Part shown: in pieces, positions 5,595-8,450 of the stretch
How positions within the stretch are numbered: the stretch's first letter is position 1
How the letters are laid out: each line of letters starts with the position of its first letter
Position numbers and translations under genes: made by a program
Assembly (NCBI RefSeq): GCF_000721935.1
Contig: NZ_KL585394.1
Coordinates: 315,398 to 323,847 of the forward strand
Direction of reading: 5' to 3'
Length of the DNA: 8,450 nt
From: Streptomyces sp. NRRL WC-3549
GTDB taxonomy: Bacteria; Actinomycetota; Actinomycetes; Streptomycetales; Streptomycetaceae
Notes under the pieces: generated by a model
Seen by the model: only the letters and a program-made list of their open reading frames with translations
Database searches by the model: none
Told to the model about the DNA's origin: nothing

Positions 5595-7134
5595 GTTCCC
5601 ACAGGCGCCAGATCCCGGTGCCGTCGGAGAGGTACTGGGAGCCGGAGACGTCGGACTTGGCGACGACGTAGTCCTTCTTCTGCCACAGGGGGATCAGCGG
5701 TACGTCCTCGCCGACCAGCCGCTGCAGTTCCTTGAAGTCGTTCGAGGTGCGGCCGCGGTCGCTGTACTGCTGGGTGGCCGTGATCAGCGAGTCGATCTTC
5801 TTGCTGGCGTAGCCGTTGTGCAGGCTGCTGTCCTTGCCGACGAGCGGCTGGCTGAAGTTGTCGGAGTCCGGGAAGTCGGGGAGCCACCCGACGGTGTAGG
5901 TGTCGTACTTCCCGGCCGCGTACTCCTTCTGGAAGGCGGTCCACTCCACGGCCTTCTCGGTGACCTTGAACAGCCCGCTCTTCTCCAGCTGGCGCACCAG
6001 CTCGGCGCCTTCCTTGATGCCGGTGTCGTCGTCGCGGTGCGCGAAGACGATCGGCAGCGGGATCTGGACGCCGGCCTGCTGCAGGAGGTCCTCGGCCTTC
6101 TCCAGGTCAGGGTGCGGGTAGGCGTCGAAGAAGGGGGTGCTGTGCCCGATGTAGCCCTGGGGGATCAGGGAGTACAGGGGCTCGACCGTGCTGCGGTAGA
6201 CGTCGCCGACCAGCGGCCCGCGGTCGATGATCCACGCGACGGCCTGCCTCACCCGCTTGTCGGCGAAGGGCGAGCCGTCGCGGACGTTGAAGACGAGGTT
6301 GCGGATCTCGGCGCTCTCGGCCTCGGTGACGCGCTGCTCGGTCGCACCGGGGTTCAGCTTCGCCAGTGTCTCGGCGGGCAGCTGACGGTGCGTCACGTCG
6401 ACGGTTCCTGCCTCCCAGGCCGCCTGGAGCCGGTCGGAGCCCTCGAAGTAGCGGATCTGGACCGGCCCGCCGGACTTCTTCACCGCGCCCTTGTAGGACG
6501 GGTTCGGCACGAGCTCCGCCTGGACCCCGGGCTCGTAGGACTTCAGCGTGAACGGGCCCGAGCCGTCGACCTTGTTCCCGGTGCGCAGCTTGTCCTTGGG
6601 GTACTGGGTGGGGTCGACGATGGACCCGGCGCCGGTGGCGAGCTTCTGCGGGAAGGTCGCGTCACGCGCGGAGAGGTTGAAGGTGATGGTGCGTCCCTCG
6701 GCCACGATCGTGTCGAGGCCCGGGAAGAGCACCGACGGACCCGCGTCCGCCTTGATCTTCAGCATCCGGTCGAAGGAGTACTTGACGTCCTCGGCGGTGA
6801 TCTTGCGCCCGTTGGAGAAGGTCAGGTCGTCACGCAGCTTGCACTGGTACGTCTGGAGCTTCTGCCCGACGAAGCCGCAGCTCTCGGCCGCGTCCGGCTC
6901 CGGCACGATCGCGTTGGCCTTGAAGGTCATCAGGGACTGGTAGAGGTTGCTGTAGATCGCCCAGGAACCGGCGTCGTAGGCGCCCGCCGGGTCGAGGGAC
7001 GTCACCACGTCCGACGTACCGACCTTGATGGGGTCGTGACTCGCCTCGTCCGAGGGAAGGAGCTGCCAGGCGCCGACGCCTACGATGATCAGTACCGCGA
7101 GAATCGCGAGAATCCGTATCCGGATCGACCGCAT
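5581..7134 (-). CDS. ABC transporter substrate-binding protein, family 5, N-terminally anchored
   Basis: Extracellular solute-binding protein of the SBP_bac_5 family (peptides, nickel and related ligands), 517 residues, the normal length. Visible family features are the N-terminal domain start DPIKVGTSDVVTSLDPAG (34-51), LTFSNGRKITAEDVKYSFDR, NPSYKGAVKKSGGP, NLVFNVRDGSPFADKRVRQA and the closing VPLIPLWQKKDY. Cys86 and Cys98 could form a disulfide. The N-terminus is basic and then strongly hydrophobic at about 8-26, but no lipobox cysteine and no clear signal peptidase I site follow, so it is probably held by an uncleaved membrane anchor rather than lipid. ATG at 7134 is preceded by TAAGGGAGAG (complement of 7143-7152). 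No permease or ATPase gene is in the window. The ligand cannot be deduced. Confidence 0.9.
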   Translation of the reverse strand: MRSIRIRILAILAVLIIVGVGAWQLLPSDEASHDPIKVGTSDVVTSLDPAGAYDAGSWAIYSNLYQSLMTFKANAIVPEPDAAESCGFVGQKLQTYQCKLRDDLTFSNGRKITAEDVKYSFDRMLKIKADAGPSVLFPGLDTIVAEGRTITFNLSARDATFPQKLATGAGSIVDPTQYPKDKLRTGNKVDGSGPFTLKSYEPGVQAELVPNPSYKGAVKKSGGPVQIRYFEGSDRLQAAWEAGTVDVTHRQLPAETLAKLNPGATEQRVTEAESAEIRNLVFNVRDGSPFADKRVRQAVAWIIDRGPLVGDVYRSTVEPLYSLIPQGYIGHSTPFFDAYPHPDLEKAEDLLQQAGVQIPLPIVFAHRDDDTGIKEGAELVRQLEKSGLFKVTEKAVEWTAFQKEYAAGKYDTYTVGWLPDFPDSDNFSQPLVGKDSSLHNGYASKKIDSLITATQQYSDRGRTSNDFKELQRLVGEDVPLIPLWQKKDYVVAKSDVSGSQYLSDGTGIWRLWELSWI

Positions 7135-7169
7135 GTGCCGTGCTCTCCCTTACCAGCCCACCTCGGCCC

Positions 7170-7200
7170 ATGTGCTGAGTTGACGCACATTGCCGCATGT
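7170..7200. promoter_or_regulatory. Nested palindromes in the binding-protein leader, possible operator
   Basis: ATGTGC (7170-7175) and GCACAT (7185-7190) form a perfect 6-bp inverted repeat with a 9-base spacer. ACAT (7187-7190) pairs again with ATGT (7197-7200) across 6 bases. The element lies 36-66 bases upstream of the binding-protein start, between it and the presumed promoter, where a repressor would act. I do not recognise it as the site of a known regulator. Confidence 0.3.
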
Positions 7201-7301
7201 TCGGACTCACCCAATCACACGATTTTCACATCTGGAAGAGCAAATGGGGCACTCACAGGGTGTTCTTCGCCGAAAGTCTGGTCTTGGCTCCGAAAGGAGG
7301 G

Positions 7302-7353
7302 GCACACCACCTTCCACCTGCAACTTTCGTTGCTGGGCGTGAGGATGGTGTGC
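7302..7353 (-). terminator. Long imperfect hairpin with GAAA loop, possible terminator of the phosphoesterase gene
   Basis: GCACACCA (7302-7309) and TGGTGTGC (7346-7353) are a perfect 8-bp inverted repeat. Inside it, GCAAC (7320-7324) pairs with GTTGC (7329-7333). Read on the minus strand, the inner loop is GAAA, a stable GNRA tetraloop, and a few more imperfect pairs extend the outer stem. It starts about 37 bases after the phosphoesterase stop, fitting a terminator or stable 3' end. No T-run follows. Confidence 0.45.
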
Positions 7354-7390
7354 TGTTTGCGTGGTCGCGCCGGTGTGCGCGGGGTGTTGC

Positions 7391-8449
7391 TCAGGTCTGC
7401 TTGGAGGCGAGCTCCACGACGGTGATGTCCGAGGGTGCGCCGACCCGCACCGGAGGGCCCCAGGCACCCGCGCCACGCGACACGTAGAGCTGGGTGTCGC
7501 CGTAGCGTTCGAGTCCGGCGACGGTGGGGTTGGCCAGTTCGGCCACGAGGTTGCCGGGCCAGAGCTGACCGCCGTGGGTGTGGCCGGAGAGCTGGAGGTC
7601 CACGCCGTGCGCGACGGCGTCGTCGATGACGACCGGCTGGTGTGCGAGGAGGACCGAGGCGCGGCCGCGGTCCCGGTCACCGAGCGCGGCGGCGAAGTCC
7701 GGTCCCTGGCCCTCGCTTTCGCCCGCCACGTCGTTGACACCGGCGAGGTCGAACCCGGCGATCTCGACCCGGGCGTTCTCCAGCGGGTGCAGCCCCAGTT
7801 CGCGTACGTGGGAGACCCACTCGGCGGCTCCGGAGAAGTACTCGTGGTTGCCGGTGACGAAGTAGGCGCCGTGCCGCGACTCCAGCCCGGCCAGCGGCTC
7901 GGCGGCGGTGCCGAGGTCGGCGACCGAGCCGTCCACCAGGTCCCCGACCACGGCGACCAGGTCGGGCGAGGTGGCGTTGATCGTGTCGACGATGCGCCGG
8001 GTGTGGGAGCGGCCGAGGATCGGGCCGAGGTGGATGTCGCTGACGACCGCGATCCGGAAGCCGTGCGCGGAGCGCGGGAGCCGGGCGAGCGGGACGGTGA
8101 TCCGCTTGACCCGGGGGCCGCGCAGCACCCCGTAGGTGCCGTACCCGACCGTGCCGAGCCCGGCGAGGGCGGCGGCGCCCCCGACCGCCCGCGCGACGAA
8201 CAGCCGGCGCGAGGGGCCGGCGACGGCGGGCGGTGCGGGTGTGCCCGCCGGTTCCGCTTCCGCTTCCGGTTCGGCCTCCGCCTGCGTGTCCGGTGTCCCA
8301 GGAGCGGCGGGGGCGTCGGTGCCCGTGGCGGTCCCCGTGCCGTGCGTCACGGTGCCGGCGGCCGTGGTCTGCCCGGGGGCGCCCTGGCCCGTTCGCACGG
8401 GCTCCGGGGCGGGCCCCGGTGCGGCCTCCGGGGTGCGGCGGTCGAGCAC
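7391..8449 (-). CDS. Metallophosphoesterase with internal twin-arginine motif, probably 5'-partial
   Basis: Calcineurin-like metallophosphoesterase, 352 residues visible. The two-metal site is complete: SDIHLG (D138, H140), GDLVDG (D170), GNHE (N201, H202), LLAHQP (H270) and SGHTHGGQ (H290, H292). It resembles the YkuE-type enzymes of B. subtilis, which are exported by Tat. Residues 79-86 read PSRRLFVA, a good twin-arginine motif, followed by a hydrophobic stretch to about 109. Before it lie about 78 low-complexity residues rich in Pro, Ala, Thr and Glu, including an EAEPEAEAEP run encoded by short hexamer repeats. The first possible start is a GTG at 8449, the last codon of the window, with no room for a ribosome binding site. 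Related streptomycete proteins often carry several membrane segments before such a linker, so the true start is probably outside. The substrate is unknown. Confidence 0.88.
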   Translation of the reverse strand: MLDRRTPEAAPGPAPEPVRTGQGAPGQTTAAGTVTHGTGTATGTDAPAAPGTPDTQAEAEPEAEAEPAGTPAPPAVAGPSRRLFVARAVGGAAALAGLGTVGYGTYGVLRGPRVKRITVPLARLPRSAHGFRIAVVSDIHLGPILGRSHTRRIVDTINATSPDLVAVVGDLVDGSVADLGTAAEPLAGLESRHGAYFVTGNHEYFSGAAEWVSHVRELGLHPLENARVEIAGFDLAGVNDVAGESEGQGPDFAAALGDRDRGRASVLLAHQPVVIDDAVAHGVDLQLSGHTHGGQLWPGNLVAELANPTVAGLERYGDTQLYVSRGAGAWGPPVRVGAPSDITVVELASKQT

Positions 8450-8450
8450 T

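Larger units (their letters stand above)
7135..7390 (-). promoter_or_regulatory. Intergenic region with the presumed promoter of the binding-protein gene
   Basis: This 256-base gap is less GC-rich than its surroundings. On the minus strand, TTGCTC (complement of 7238-7243) and TGTGAT (complement of 7214-7219) are separated by 18 bases and form a possible, weak -35/-10 pair. It would give a leader of roughly 70 bases before the ATG at 7134. The gap also holds the palindromes at 7170-7200 and the large hairpin at 7302-7353. CCGAAAG occurs twice, 20 bases apart (7270-7276 and 7290-7296). Confidence 0.35.

Noticed and set aside
5818..7425. Plus-strand open frame of 535 codons opposite the binding-protein gene
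   Set aside because: It is an antisense shadow; the minus-strand frame has clear family 5 binding-protein motifs over its whole length.
7292..7427. Strong Shine-Dalgarno-like GAAAGGAGG on the plus strand and a short downstream frame from ATG 7345 with two adjacent Cys codons
   Set aside because: No start codon lies at a usable distance from the motif, the short frame has no ribosome binding site of its own, and it ends antisense inside the phosphoesterase gene.

Overview
The window reads as chromosomal DNA of a Streptomyces or close streptomycete. Base composition is very GC-rich, third codon positions are almost all G or C, GTG starts are common, and the gene order sdhC-sdhD-sdhA-sdhB with a two-protein membrane anchor is typical of actinobacteria. 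It looks like core housekeeping sequence. I see no phage, insertion sequence, CRISPR array, RNA gene or defence system, and I do not find a convincing new multi-gene system.

Layout, left to right. Bases 1-33 match the Tn5 mosaic end used in tagmentation libraries and are probably adapter left on a contig end. Bases 34-370 hold no gene I recognise, only a perfect hairpin at 179-201. Bases 371-1110 (+) encode a protein of the OHCU decarboxylase (uric acid pathway) fold. It is split over two reading frames, lacks the usual catalytic His motif, and is preceded by an 18-bp tandem repeat. Bases 1303-4722 (+) are the succinate dehydrogenase operon sdhCDAB, closed by strong hairpins at 4728-4800. Bases 4881-5594 (+) encode a TetR-family regulator that looks leaderless. 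It overlaps tail to tail with a minus-strand family 5 (peptide/nickel type) substrate-binding protein at 5581-7134. A 256-bp gap with palindromes follows, then a minus-strand metallophosphoesterase (7391 to the right edge) whose beginning is probably outside the window.

How the genes work together. Only sdhCDAB is a clear functional unit. SdhA (FAD, succinate oxidation) and SdhB (three Fe-S clusters) form the catalytic head on the cytoplasmic face. SdhC and SdhD anchor it and pass electrons to quinone, linking the TCA cycle to respiration. The OHCU-like gene, the TetR regulator, the solute-binding protein and the phosphoesterase have no visible functional tie to Sdh or to each other beyond position.

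The points most worth a second look are the adapter remnant at the left edge, the broken and catalytically doubtful OHCU-like gene, the four membrane histidines in SdhC/SdhD that suggest a diheme enzyme, the substrate-binding protein without a lipobox or visible transporter partners, and the internal twin-arginine motif of the phosphoesterase.
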